A stretch of DNA of 46,261 bases from NCBI GenBank assembly GCA_035552275.1, contig DASZLR010000186.1:1-46261 (forward strand), read 5' to 3'. The notes below the pieces were generated by a model, which made no database searches, was not told where the DNA came from, and was given only the letters and a program-made list of their open reading frames with translations. The first letter of the stretch is position 1, and every line of letters begins with the position of its first letter. Source of the stretch: DASVLX01 sp035552275 (GTDB lineage: Bacteria > Actinomycetota > Actinomycetes > Mycobacteriales > Pseudonocardiaceae). A program made the translations under genes and the position numbers. This document shows positions 32,290-41,198 of the stretch, in pieces.

Positions 32290-33303
32290 ATGAAGCTCGG
32301 CGCCTACACCGCCTGCCTGCACGACCTGACCCTGGCCGAAACGCTGAAGCTGTTGCGCGGCATGGGATTGACCAGCATCGAGGTCAACGCCGGCGGGTTC
32401 ATTCCGGCCCCGCATATCCCGGTCGACGCACTGCTGGCCAGTGACCGGGCCCGGCGCGAATACCTGGCCCAGATCGCCGACTCGGGGTTGGAACTGACCG
32501 GGCTCAACGTCAACGGCAACCCGCTGCACCCCGATGTCGAGGTCGGCAGCAAGCACACCCGGGACCTGCACGCGGCGATCGAACTCGCCGGGCTGCTGGG
32601 CGTCCGGCAGGTGGTCACCATGTCCGGGCAGCCGGGCGCGCACGCCGGCGGGCTCGCGCCGGCCTGGATCGTGGAACCGTGGCACAGCGCCGCCACCGAA
32701 GTGCTGGACTACCAGTGGGATCAGGTGGTCGTGCCGTTCTGGCGGGACATCGAGGCACGGGCCCGGCTCGCGGACGTCCGGGTGTGCATCGAGATGCACC
32801 CGCACAACGTGGTCTACAACCCGGCGACCCTGCTGCGGCTGATCGAGCGGGTCGACTCGACACAAATCGGCGCGGAGATGGACCCCAGTCACCTGTTCTG
32901 GCAGGGCATCGAGCCGATCGTGGCCATCGAGCACCTGGGTGACCGGGTGTTCCACGCAGCCGCCAAGGACGTCCGGATCAACGAGGCGAACTGCCGGCTC
33001 AACGGCGTCCTGGACGACCGGTTCCGCACCCCCGGGCCGGGCGAGCCGGCGATCGGGCTCGGCGGGCGCTACGTGGCGAACCTCTTCCCGGAGAATCCGT
33101 CCTGGGAGTTCGTGGCCATCGGCAAGGGACACGATGTCGCGTACTGGACGGACTTCCTGGCCGCCTTGCGCAAGGTCAACCCGGACATCGCGGTGAACAT
33201 CGAGCACGAGGACGTCGAACTGGGCCAGGTGGAGGGCCTGTCGTTCGCCGCCGAGAAGCTGCTGGCCGCCGCCGAGTCCCTGCCCGGCCTGGTCGCCTCG
33301 TGA
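32290..33303 (+). CDS. Sugar phosphate isomerase/epimerase family TIM-barrel protein
   Basis: The 337-residue protein has LGAYTACLHDLTLAETLKLL, VCIEMHPHNVVYNPATLL, IGAEMDPSHLFWQG, FHAAAKDVRI and NIEHEDVELGQVEGL. These supply the four metal ligands (Glu, Asp, His/Lys region, Glu) of the xylose-isomerase-like barrel. It is coupled to the preceding dehydrogenase with a one-base gap, so the two probably act in sequence on a keto intermediate. It is the last gene of the locus. Dehydratase, epimerase or lyase activity is possible; I cannot tell which. Confidence 0.87.
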   Translation: MKLGAYTACLHDLTLAETLKLLRGMGLTSIEVNAGGFIPAPHIPVDALLASDRARREYLAQIADSGLELTGLNVNGNPLHPDVEVGSKHTRDLHAAIELAGLLGVRQVVTMSGQPGAHAGGLAPAWIVEPWHSAATEVLDYQWDQVVVPFWRDIEARARLADVRVCIEMHPHNVVYNPATLLRLIERVDSTQIGAEMDPSHLFWQGIEPIVAIEHLGDRVFHAAAKDVRINEANCRLNGVLDDRFRTPGPGEPAIGLGGRYVANLFPENPSWEFVAIGKGHDVAYWTDFLAALRKVNPDIAVNIEHEDVELGQVEGLSFAAEKLLAAAESLPGLVAS

Positions 33304-33490
33304 CGATCACGACGTCTACCGGATCGAGCTGGACACGATCTCCGAGGCCATCGCCGACAAGGTCGACCTCGCGTATGGCGCTGAGGACGCCATCGACCAG
33401 GCCCGGACCTCACTCGCTTGGCCGAGGTGGCCGACAGTTAGCACATTAGTTCGAAAGATCATCCTTAAGGATGATGCGGTCGGCGGCTGA
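33302..33490 (+). pseudogene. Decayed coding fragment after the inositol locus
   Basis: The stretch reads through in frame from 33302 to a TGA at 33488-33490. Its first 38 codons, DDHDVYRIELDTISEAIADK onward to about 33415, have almost uniformly G/C third positions, as real genes in this window do, and give an acidic helical peptide. After about 33418 the codon pattern is lost. No start codon or ribosome site exists, and the frame differs from the preceding gene. It looks like the remnant of a gene truncated where the HNH element begins. I cannot name the parent family. Confidence 0.4.
33458..33475. promoter_or_regulatory. 18-bp perfect palindrome upstream of the HNH gene
   Basis: ATCATCCTTAAGGATGAT is its own reverse complement over all 18 bases. 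By chance fewer than one such site is expected in a window this size. It lies 33 bases before the HNH start and is followed by two TGATGCGGT copies (33472-33480 and 33488-33496, 16-base period). Without a loop or T-run it is unlikely to be a terminator. An operator or an endonuclease-related site is more likely. Confidence 0.6.
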
Positions 33491-33508
33491 TGCGGTGATC
33501 ATGGGGGT

Positions 33509-34741
33509 ATGAGCGAGTCACCGGATGTGTTGCAGGCCACCGAGTTGTGGCGTTGCGCCGACGCGGAGTTGCTCGACCGCCTCGCCGACATCGAGCGTAT
33601 CGGCCGTCGAGCACACGCGGCGATGCTGCGCGTGGTGGGCGAGATCGACACGCGGGGTATCGCCGGCGAGTTGGGCTACCGACACTTGGAATCACTGCTG
33701 GGTGACCGGCTGGCCATCACCCGCCCCGACGCGAAGCAACGCGTCCGGCACGCCGCCCAACTGACCCAGCTCCCGGTGGCGGCTGCGGCGGCGGACGCCG
33801 GGGTGCTGCATCCTGACCAGATCGCGGCGATCACCGACACGATCCGGCAACTCCCGCCCCGCGCCACCACCGAGGACCACGAACTGGTCGAACGGACCTT
33901 GGTGGAGGGTGCCACGCACTCCCACGCCGGGACGCTGCGCCGGTGGGGACACCAACTCCACAACCGCATCGACCAAGACGGCCCCGAACCCTACGAGGCT
34001 GAGCTAGCCAAGCCCCGCAACGAGCTGCGCTACACCGTCCGCGACGGCTGGGTCTATTTCAAAGGCCGACTTCACCCCGAATCCGGGGCACTGTTGACCA
34101 GCATGCTCAGCTCCCTGGGCACGCCGCGCGCCACCGAGGGTGAACGCGACCTACGCGACACCGCCGAACGCTACGGCGACGCCATGGCCGACATCCTCAC
34201 ACTCGCCGCCGACACCGGCCAACTACCCGAAGACGGCGGCCAGAAACCCCACCTCACCGTCACCATCGACTGGAACACCCTCCGCGAACAGACCGGCCGC
34301 GCCACCCTTGAGGGCGCGACCCTGGATGGTGCGACCAGCCTCACCGCAAGCCAAGCCCGTCGCATCGCCTGCGACGCCCACATCCTCCCCATCGTGCTGG
34401 GTTCCCGCTCGCAACCCCTGGACGTCGGGCGCTCCACCCGCACGATTCCCACCGCCATCCGCAAAGCCCTCGTCATCCGGGATCGCGGGTGTAGTTTTCC
34501 GTCCTGCGATCGCCCTCCACAATGGACGGACGCGCACCATATCACATCATGGATTGATGGTGGCCCAACGGAGTTGGGGAATCTCACACTCCTCTGTAGA
34601 CAACACCATACCCTGATCCATCACTCCGCGTGGCGGATCGAGATGGACGACGGCATTCCCACCTTCATCCCGCCAAGATACGTCGACCGGGACCAGAAAC
34701 CCCGAACCAACCCGCTCTACAGATACGACCTCATCAGCTGA
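33509..34741 (+). CDS. HNH endonuclease with DUF222 domain (13E12 repeat family)
   Basis: The 410-residue protein has an N-terminal DUF222 region (about 10-300) with the helical LLDRLADIERIGRRAHAAML opening. The C-terminal HNH nuclease carries a RGCSFPSCDRPPQWTDAHHI zinc/HNH segment, then WIDGGPTELGNLTLLCRQHH. The His, Asn and His catalytic positions are present, so it looks intact. The family is repeated many times in actinobacterial genomes and is thought to be mobile or selfish, though the mechanism is unclear. It lies between a decayed gene fragment and an unrelated operon and is flanked by imperfect direct repeats, which fits insertion. The ATG at 33509 has GGGGG just upstream at short spacing. 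Confidence 0.92.
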   Translation: MSESPDVLQATELWRCADAELLDRLADIERIGRRAHAAMLRVVGEIDTRGIAGELGYRHLESLLGDRLAITRPDAKQRVRHAAQLTQLPVAAAAADAGVLHPDQIAAITDTIRQLPPRATTEDHELVERTLVEGATHSHAGTLRRWGHQLHNRIDQDGPEPYEAELAKPRNELRYTVRDGWVYFKGRLHPESGALLTSMLSSLGTPRATEGERDLRDTAERYGDAMADILTLAADTGQLPEDGGQKPHLTVTIDWNTLREQTGRATLEGATLDGATSLTASQARRIACDAHILPIVLGSRSQPLDVGRSTRTIPTAIRKALVIRDRGCSFPSCDRPPQWTDAHHITSWIDGGPTELGNLTLLCRQHHTLIHHSAWRIEMDDGIPTFIPPRYVDRDQKPRTNPLYRYDLIS

Positions 34742-34770
34742 AACGTGGCTGACACTTGACCAGAGACTCC

Positions 34771-36756
34771 TTAGTGGTAGCCCTGCTTGCAGTGCTTCGG
34801 CTCGTCCGGCGGTAGGTCGAGCGCGGGGTTTCCGTCGAAGAAACCGCTGGGCCGCAACATGAATCCGACCTGACTGACCGGCATCACCGGCCAGTCCTCG
34901 GGTCGCACGATGTGGTGCGCGCCGAAGGTGTGCCAGACCACGACATCGGTGTCCGCCAGTTCGCGGTCGGCGGCGACGTACGCCGGCAGACCTTGGCCAC
35001 CGGGGCTCTGGTTCGGATAGTCGCCGGCCGCGAACCGCTGCGTCGGGTCGTACGCGGTCACCCACAGATCGGCCGTGGCGAACCCGGCTCGCGGCGCGAA
35101 CACCGCGTCCGGCGAGTACATCGGCGGCGGATTGTTGCTGGGCATCAGCGCATAGGCCGTGGGTGCGCCCAGCCCGGACCGCCGACTCCGGTTCTCAATC
35201 CGCCAGTACCGAGCCTTGGCCGGATCGATCCGGCGTTTCCCGGCTGACTCGCTGGTCAGCGGCGTGCTGACGGTCTGCCAGGCGTTGCCGGCCGGATTGT
35301 CCGGGCCGGGCGGGCAGGGCTGCGAATCGACCTCGACCACGGTGTTCGCCGGTCCGTCCACCATCATGTCCAGCCGCACGCAGAAGAAATGCTGGTGGTG
35401 CGGCCCGTAGAGGCCGGGCGCGACCAGTGTGCCGTGCTTCGGCTGCTCGCCGACCGGCACAGCGCCGGTCGAAATGACGCCGGTCAGCTTGACCTCGTAT
35501 TCGATCACGCCGTCGTTGTAGAGGTACCAGAAATATCCGTACTCGTAATTGCCGACGGTGACGATCATCGAGATCACCAGCCGCCGACGCCGACGCACCT
35601 GCACCGCACCGGACCGGAAATCCGTATGTTTCCAGGCGATGCCGGCGTCTTCCTCGTGCATACACACCGCGTGGGGAATGGTCACCGGATTGCCGTCCTG
35701 ATCGTTGACCACGCCATCGAAATACTGGATATGGCCGACACAGTCGCAGCCGAGGGTCAGCGGGTTGGCCAACCAGCCGATGCCGTACTCGCCCTGGTCG
35801 AACACGTTCTTGAACCGGTGCGTCGGCGCCGGGTCGCCGTACGGGACGTACATCTCGGCCAGCGAGGCACGATAGACGATCGGCCGCAGCACGCCCCGGT
35901 CCTGGTAGCCGAGCTGATGCAGCACCAGCCCTTCCCGTGGGGTGAAGCCGATCCGCAGCCGCCATTTCTGCCAGCGGACCTCATGCCCGTCGACATCGAA
36001 ACTCGGCCCGTCCGACTGGGTGATCTCGATAGCCTTGACATCATCGCGATAGGCGGGGAACGCCGGCACATTCTCCGGGTCGAACTGGAATTCCGGCTCG
36101 TAGTTTCCCGGTTTCGGCGGCAGCGGCACGACGCCGTGATCCTCGACCTCGACCACCGCCCGCGCGTCGAGATCGACCACGACGATCAGACCCTCCACCG
36201 GGCGGGCGTAGCCGTGTTCGCCGGGTGCGGAGCGAACCCAGGTGAGCGGGCGGACGATCCGGCGGGCCGACGGGTCGTCATCCGGGCCGGTCCAGCTCGA
36301 CGCCCAGGGGTCGATCATGGCCAGCGAGAAATCCTCGACCCCGCGCCGGCGCATCGCCGCCTGCCAGCGCGGATCGTCGCGCACGATGTCCTCGCAGGCG
36401 AAGAACTCCTCAGCCATGATCGGCGGCTGCACGCCGTCAACCGCGCGCCACGACACGACTTCACCGGCCGACAGCGACACCACGGCCTCATACGTCCGCT
36501 TTTCGGTGCGGTCATACAGCACGATGAACGCCTCGCGGGACAACGGCTCGTCGCCGGGCTGCCAGCCGAGCACGTCCGCCTTCGCCGGTTCGTGCAGCGT
36601 GACGAACACGAACCGGACCGCGGCGGTGAGCCCCTTGGCCTCGCGCAGCAGGGCGCTCGCGGCGGAGATCTCCCCGGCGGTGAGCGGTTCCAGCGGATGG
36701 CCGGCCACGTCCGTGGTGCGGTCGGCGAGCTCGAGATCAGCAGAGGTGGTGCTCAT
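34771..36756 (-). CDS. Copper-containing primary amine oxidase (topaquinone enzyme)
   Basis: The 661-residue protein has the topaquinone motif GNYEYG with Tyr404 as cofactor precursor, catalytic base Asp320 in FDQGEYG, copper ligands His454 and His456 in HHQHF, and the third ligand His615 in AHHIVRPEDWPVMP. The C-terminal GFMLRPSGFFDGNPALDLP also matches bacterial amine oxidases. It oxidises primary amines such as tyramine or phenylethylamine to aldehydes, with H2O2 and ammonia. No signal peptide is visible, so it is probably cytosolic. Its ATG (36756) overlaps the permease stop, so uptake and oxidation are linked. It converges with the HNH gene, 29 bases apart. Confidence 0.95.
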   Translation of the reverse strand: MSTTSADLELADRTTDVAGHPLEPLTAGEISAASALLREAKGLTAAVRFVFVTLHEPAKADVLGWQPGDEPLSREAFIVLYDRTEKRTYEAVVSLSAGEVVSWRAVDGVQPPIMAEEFFACEDIVRDDPRWQAAMRRRGVEDFSLAMIDPWASSWTGPDDDPSARRIVRPLTWVRSAPGEHGYARPVEGLIVVVDLDARAVVEVEDHGVVPLPPKPGNYEPEFQFDPENVPAFPAYRDDVKAIEITQSDGPSFDVDGHEVRWQKWRLRIGFTPREGLVLHQLGYQDRGVLRPIVYRASLAEMYVPYGDPAPTHRFKNVFDQGEYGIGWLANPLTLGCDCVGHIQYFDGVVNDQDGNPVTIPHAVCMHEEDAGIAWKHTDFRSGAVQVRRRRRLVISMIVTVGNYEYGYFWYLYNDGVIEYEVKLTGVISTGAVPVGEQPKHGTLVAPGLYGPHHQHFFCVRLDMMVDGPANTVVEVDSQPCPPGPDNPAGNAWQTVSTPLTSESAGKRRIDPAKARYWRIENRSRRSGLGAPTAYALMPSNNPPPMYSPDAVFAPRAGFATADLWVTAYDPTQRFAAGDYPNQSPGGQGLPAYVAADRELADTDVVVWHTFGAHHIVRPEDWPVMPVSQVGFMLRPSGFFDGNPALDLPPDEPKHCKQGYH

Positions 36757-38342
36757 GACGCTGCGGCTCCTTCGACTGCGGGATCGGCGGCTGGTTCGGT
36801 GGCTGGATCAACGAGGGTGAAGTGGCCGAGCGCGGCGTACCGCTCCGGCCGGCGGACACGCAGCACGACGGCGATCACGATGCCGGCCACGAACATGGCC
36901 AGCGCCGTCCACGGCAGGTACTTGATGAACCCGACCGAGCCGTCGCCGGCCAGCGCGCCTCGGTTGGCGATCAGCAGGTAGCACGCGCCGAACATCGCCG
37001 CCGCACCGATTATCGGCGCGATCAGCGTCGACCACCAGCGGAAGCCGTCGCGGGCGGTGGTGCGGAAGTAGCGGATGATCGCGATCGAGGACAGCCCCTG
37101 CACGCCGAGGATGCCGAGCACGCCCAGCAGCGGGGCCCAGGTGCCGAGCTTGAGCAGGGCGGCTTCGGTGCTCGGGTCGTACAGCACGAACCCCAGGCAG
37201 AACAGCGCCACCGCGATGGTCACCGTCATCGACGCGGCCGCCGGGCTGTGCCGGCGGGAGGTGCGGGCCAGCGCACCGGGAAACACGCCTTCCCGGCCGA
37301 GCGAGAACAGATAGCGGGAACTGGTGTTGTAGAAGGCCATCGCGCAGGCGAACGAGCTGGTGATCGCCAGGACCTGCATGATCGTGGTCAGCGGCGAACC
37401 GACGAACTTGTCCGACAATGGATAGAACGCCGACGCGAACGCGCCGTTGAACTGATCGGCGACCGCCCGCACCGACTGCGGAAGCCCCCAGCCGGTGACA
37501 AATATGTACGAGATGAACATGTAGAACACGCCGAGGCCGATCACCGAGGCGTAGGTCGCGGAGCGGGCGATACGGTGCGGGTCGCGGGATTCCTCCGCGT
37601 AGTTCGGCGCCATCTCGAAGCCGACCCAGGACCAGAACGCGGCGAACAGCGCGACGCCCGATGCCGCCGCGCCGAACACCTTGATGGCTGCCGAGTTGCC
37701 GAACAGCCGCAGCGGATTCAGCGGTGTCGCCGACAGGCCGTGCGCACCGCCGTGCACCAGCACCGCGACACCCAGGACCAGCAACGCGAGCACCTCGGAG
37801 ACCAGGAAAACGCCGAGCACTTTGCTGGTCAGTTCAATATGGAACCAGGCGAAGAGGGTCATGACGGTGAGACCGACGATCATGTACACCCACGCCGGAA
37901 TCGATATCCCGGTCCAGGACTGCACACTGGTGGACGCGAAATAGCCCATCACGCCGAGCACAGCGGCGGCGAAAATGACGTAGCACAACGCGATCAGCAC
38001 ACCCGAGCCCACGCCGACGATCCGGCCCAGACCCCTGGTGATGAACGTGTAGAAGCCACCGGCCGAGGTCACCCGCCGGCTCATCGCGATGTAGCCGACC
38101 GAGAAGATCGTCAGCGCGATGGTGGCCAGCAGAAATGCCGCTGGTGCGGCGAATCCGCCGCCCTGCACGGCGACCGGTACGTTGAACAGCATCGCGGTCA
38201 GCGGCGCGGCGCCGGTGACGATGCAGAACAGCACCGACGGCAGACCAAGCGCGTTGCTGGCCAGCCGGCCGTGTTGCCGTGGCGGCGCCTCGCCAGTATC
38301 CAGTAGAACGGCTTCATCGGCGGAAACGGACAGATCAGTCAC
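36753..38342 (-). CDS. APC family amino acid/amine permease
   Basis: The 529-residue membrane protein has about twelve hydrophobic helices and APC signatures such as LASNALGLPSVLFCIVTGAAPL, SRRVTSAGGFYTFITRGLGR, AAFWSWVGFEMAPNYAEESRDP and YNTSSRYLFSLGREGVFPG. It probably imports an amine or amino acid. The GTG at 38342 is preferred because a strong GGAGGGAGG site precedes it; a more upstream start at 38378 lacks one. It is coupled to the amine oxidase (four-base overlap), suggesting it brings in the oxidase substrate as a carbon or nitrogen source. Confidence 0.92.
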   Translation of the reverse strand: MTDLSVSADEAVLLDTGEAPPRQHGRLASNALGLPSVLFCIVTGAAPLTAMLFNVPVAVQGGGFAAPAAFLLATIALTIFSVGYIAMSRRVTSAGGFYTFITRGLGRIVGVGSGVLIALCYVIFAAAVLGVMGYFASTSVQSWTGISIPAWVYMIVGLTVMTLFAWFHIELTSKVLGVFLVSEVLALLVLGVAVLVHGGAHGLSATPLNPLRLFGNSAAIKVFGAAASGVALFAAFWSWVGFEMAPNYAEESRDPHRIARSATYASVIGLGVFYMFISYIFVTGWGLPQSVRAVADQFNGAFASAFYPLSDKFVGSPLTTIMQVLAITSSFACAMAFYNTSSRYLFSLGREGVFPGALARTSRRHSPAAASMTVTIAVALFCLGFVLYDPSTEAALLKLGTWAPLLGVLGILGVQGLSSIAIIRYFRTTARDGFRWWSTLIAPIIGAAAMFGACYLLIANRGALAGDGSVGFIKYLPWTALAMFVAGIVIAVVLRVRRPERYAALGHFTLVDPATEPAADPAVEGAAAS

Positions 38343-38521
38343 CGCGCCTCCCTCCGGGCCGGGACGGGTCAAACGCATTCCCTCGAAACTAGGTCGGCCC
38401 GATGTCGTCGGGGTTTCACGCGGTAAAAGCTGGCAGAACCCACGAGTTCATGCACTTGACCAGCATAGTTACTATGAGCCACCGCTGATATGCGGTCCGT
38501 CACCGCTGCTGGCCAGTTGAG
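38343..38521 (-). promoter_or_regulatory. Control region upstream of the amine permease operon
   Basis: The gap after the epimerase gene contains CATAGTTACTATG (38464-38476), a perfect inverted repeat with six-base arms around one T, about 120 bases before the permease start. It could be an operator for an amine-responsive regulator. I found no clear -35/-10 pair and no strong terminator for the epimerase operon. Confidence 0.4.
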
Positions 38522-39496
38522 TCAGTCGGCACAGTCACGCAGGAACACGTCGAACTGATTGCTCAGACCAACCTCCAGAGACGTGCCGGGTCGGTATCCG
38601 AGAAATCGCTCCGCCCGCCGAATATCGGCCCGAGTCTCCATGGGCTCGTCAATCCGGGTCGGAGCGTGCTTGACTTGGATGGCCCGTCCGGCGATTTCCT
38701 CAACCATACTGATCACGGCACTCAGCGTAACATTTATTCCCGTGCCGACATTGACAATCTCTACAGGCTTCGTCAACCCCTCGCCGCGCAGGGCCTGCAA
38801 GGTGGCGGCCACCACGTCGTCCACATAGGTGAAGTCACGGCGGCCGCGCCCGCTGCCATTGACCAGCACCGGATTGCCGGTGACGGCAGCATTCATCAGT
38901 CTGGCGATAAACATGTCGCCACGCTGCCTCGGGCCATACACGGTGAAATATCTCAACAACACCACCTGCGTCTCGCCACCATACGCCCGCACATATGTCT
39001 CACACAGCGCCTCGGCGGCCAATTTACTCACCCCGTAGGGCGACAGCGGCCGAAGCGTCGAATCCTCGATCGTGGGCAGGGCTTCCGGTGCGCCGTAGAC
39101 CGAAGATGAGGACGCGACTATCAGGCGCGAGACGCCGTTCTTCATGCTGGCCTCCAGGATACGTTGCGCCCCCAGCACGTTTACCTTGAGATATCGCTCG
39201 AACATGGCACCCCAGGACTGCCGCACCCCAGCGATCCCGGCCAGATGTATCACCGCGTCTACCGTGCCGAGCACGTCATCCAGCAGGGAGTCGCTGACAT
39301 CAGCCAGGACGGTCGAGAGTCGTCCGGTTCCTGCTCGCGGTCCATACCGGCCAAGAACGTCCCGGGACGGTGGTCGGATGTCGACGGCGACGACGTCCAC
39401 TCCCGCCTCAAGCAGCGCGCCCGTGACATGTGAGCCGATGAACCCGAACGCGCCGGTGACAACTACTCGGCTCGAACGAGGTAAGTAAAAGTCCAA
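38522..39496 (-). CDS. NAD-dependent sugar-nucleotide epimerase/dehydratase (extended SDR)
   Basis: The 324-residue protein has the Rossmann motif VTGAFGFIGSHVTGALL, the catalytic SSSSVYG and YGVSKLAAE (Tyr-x3-Lys), and the extended SDR C-terminus TFVYGPRQRGDMFIARLM-like segment followed by RRDFTYVDDVV. This is the GalE/WcaG type that acts on UDP- or dTDP-sugars. I start it at TTG 39496 because GGAG lies seven bases upstream and the codon follows the glycosyltransferase stop by one base; a GTG at 39511 is the alternative. It is the last gene of a four-gene operon and probably makes the sugar donor for its neighbour. Confidence 0.88.
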   Translation of the reverse strand: MDFYLPRSSRVVVTGAFGFIGSHVTGALLEAGVDVVAVDIRPPSRDVLGRYGPRAGTGRLSTVLADVSDSLLDDVLGTVDAVIHLAGIAGVRQSWGAMFERYLKVNVLGAQRILEASMKNGVSRLIVASSSSVYGAPEALPTIEDSTLRPLSPYGVSKLAAEALCETYVRAYGGETQVVLLRYFTVYGPRQRGDMFIARLMNAAVTGNPVLVNGSGRGRRDFTYVDDVVAATLQALRGEGLTKPVEIVNVGTGINVTLSAVISMVEEIAGRAIQVKHAPTRIDEPMETRADIRRAERFLGYRPGTSLEVGLSNQFDVFLRDCAD

Positions 39497-39497
39497 T

Positions 39498-40241
39498 TTA
39501 ATTCTCCGCACACATGTCGGGTTCAATGAATCTAGATCGAAGCCAGAACATCCCACATATGTCGATCACCGACTCGATAATTCGGCTCACATTTCCATAA
39601 TGTGAGCGACCATGCCGCCGAGGACGGTCGTTGACCGAGACAGAAATGATCTTCCCATTTCGCATTCGGAAAAGCGCCGGCAGGAACCGGTGCATATGGT
39701 CAAAACGGGGTAGCGCCAAAAAGTCGTCGCGCCTGAACATCTTGATGCCGCTACCGCGGTCCACGATATCGTGTTGAAGGAATATCGCCGACATTCTGTT
39801 GAGTATCCACGATGTCGCCCGACGTCGCGCCGAACCGCGGCGATCCGTTCGGCAACCTATGACCAGCGGCGGGGTGCCCCCGATGTCGTGTCTCCGACCG
39901 ATACGCCACAGCTTTCCGATATCGGCTGGATCGTTCTGACCATCGCCATCCAAGGTGGCGATCCAGTGAGCGCGCGCATGCCGAACGCCCATCCATATCG
40001 CGCCGCTCTGGCCAACCGGCTCACGAAGCCGGACCAGGCGAAGCGAGCCGATCTCCTCGCCCAACCGACGAAGATCCCGGAACGTGCCGTCCAAGCTACC
40101 GTCATCCACCACGATAATCTCGTACATCGAATTCTCGTCACCGGACAAGATTCTGTCGACTTCCCTGACCAACGAGCCAACGCTCTGTGCTTCGTCTCGA
40201 ACAGGGATAACGACGGAGATCGCGAAAGGTGGACCGACCAT
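39498..40241 (-). CDS. Family 2 glycosyltransferase
   Basis: The 247-residue protein has the GT-A opening ISVVIPVRDEAQSV, VVDDGSLDGTFRDL and the metal-binding LDGDGQNDPADI. This is the dolichol-phosphate-mannose-synthase-like group of GT2. No C-terminal membrane domain is present, though the amphipathic end (VSRIIESVIDICGMFWLRSRF) may sit on the membrane. It probably transfers a hexose to a lipid or protein carrier. It starts 15 bases after the dehydrogenase stop and ends against the epimerase start, so donor synthesis and transfer are likely linked. Confidence 0.88.
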   Translation of the reverse strand: MVGPPFAISVVIPVRDEAQSVGSLVREVDRILSGDENSMYEIIVVDDGSLDGTFRDLRRLGEEIGSLRLVRLREPVGQSGAIWMGVRHARAHWIATLDGDGQNDPADIGKLWRIGRRHDIGGTPPLVIGCRTDRRGSARRRATSWILNRMSAIFLQHDIVDRGSGIKMFRRDDFLALPRFDHMHRFLPALFRMRNGKIISVSVNDRPRRHGRSHYGNVSRIIESVIDICGMFWLRSRFIEPDMCAEN

Positions 40242-40256
40242 CGTCTCAGCTCCTTG

Positions 40257-41198
40257 TCAACGCTTTTCCACTACCGGCGAGAAGAGCAGTCGGTGCAGCA
40301 ACATGCTTTCACCCGCAGTGGCACAGCCACTGCGCTCAACGAATATGCTGCGAAACGCGTTGAGATAATGTTCCTGAAGACGCTGCCGGTCGCCGGTGTA
40401 GCTGAACTCGTCCACTGTCTCCGCGCCTCGACGCAGGACGCCACGCATTGCCTGGTGGTCAAGGTACAGCCGAACGTTGTCCGCCATACCGAACGCGCTG
40501 TGCTTCGCCGGAGCCGTGACATCCCAGGTCGTGCCGATATCGCCAACCCGGTCAGCGTGGTCCACCCGAAAACGCACGGCGGCCCGGAATGTGCTGCCCC
40601 GCTGACTCATCAGCACGAGCTCGTCGACAGCGGTAAGCCGCACAAATCGAATCGCAATACTCAGCGCGTTAATACCCGAATCTATCCAGCTGTTGACGTA
40701 GACCCGATCATATCGAGCATCGAGATCCCGATAAGAATCACCAAACGATGCACTGTAACTTGTGATCGCACCGAACCGCTCGCGCCATTGCTGAATCTTC
40801 GACGCCGCCCACAGAACCTCCGGAGCGTGCGCGGCATGATATACACCGATAACGTCGGTGCTTGCCTTTTGACCAAGGAGGTCTTCTACTTGTTCGAGCG
40901 ACGATCCGATGGGCTTCTCCACTATCAGCAGTCCGGGCGGATCATTCTGCGCAAGAATACGAGCGCATATCTCATAATGTGTCGGCGTCGGAGTCGCTAT
41001 AATGATAGTTGAAGGGGAGAGATCAGCCAACTCATCAACCGAGCCATAGACTGGTCGGTACTCTCCTCGATAGGTCAGCGTTCGGTCGCTGTCAACATCC
41101 ACGCCGCCCACGACATCGACGTTGGGAAGTTGTTCGAGAGCCTCGGTATGGAATCTGGCTATCATGCCCAGTCCGACGATGCCAACGGTGTCGGTCAT
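40257..41198 (-). CDS. Gfo/Idh/MocA family sugar dehydrogenase
   Basis: The 313-residue protein has GIVGLGMIARFHTEALEQL, ATPTPTHYEI and IVEKPIGSS, the NAD-binding and Lys-containing catalytic motifs of the family. The usual D-x3-H region is represented by VYVNSWIDSGINALSIAIRF, which is less typical, so the substrate may be a nucleotide sugar or a keto sugar. The ATG (41198) overlaps the STAND gene stop by four bases. Codon use is visibly less GC-rich than in the inositol operon. Confidence 0.85.
   Translation of the reverse strand: MTDTVGIVGLGMIARFHTEALEQLPNVDVVGGVDVDSDRTLTYRGEYRPVYGSVDELADLSPSTIIIATPTPTHYEICARILAQNDPPGLLIVEKPIGSSLEQVEDLLGQKASTDVIGVYHAAHAPEVLWAASKIQQWRERFGAITSYSASFGDSYRDLDARYDRVYVNSWIDSGINALSIAIRFVRLTAVDELVLMSQRGSTFRAAVRFRVDHADRVGDIGTTWDVTAPAKHSAFGMADNVRLYLDHQAMRGVLRRGAETVDEFSYTGDRQRLQEHYLNAFRSIFVERSGCATAGESMLLHRLLFSPVVEKR

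Noticed and set aside
34742..34770. Expected terminator between the convergent HNH and amine oxidase genes
   Set aside because: Only 29 bases and no stable hairpin or T-run is visible.
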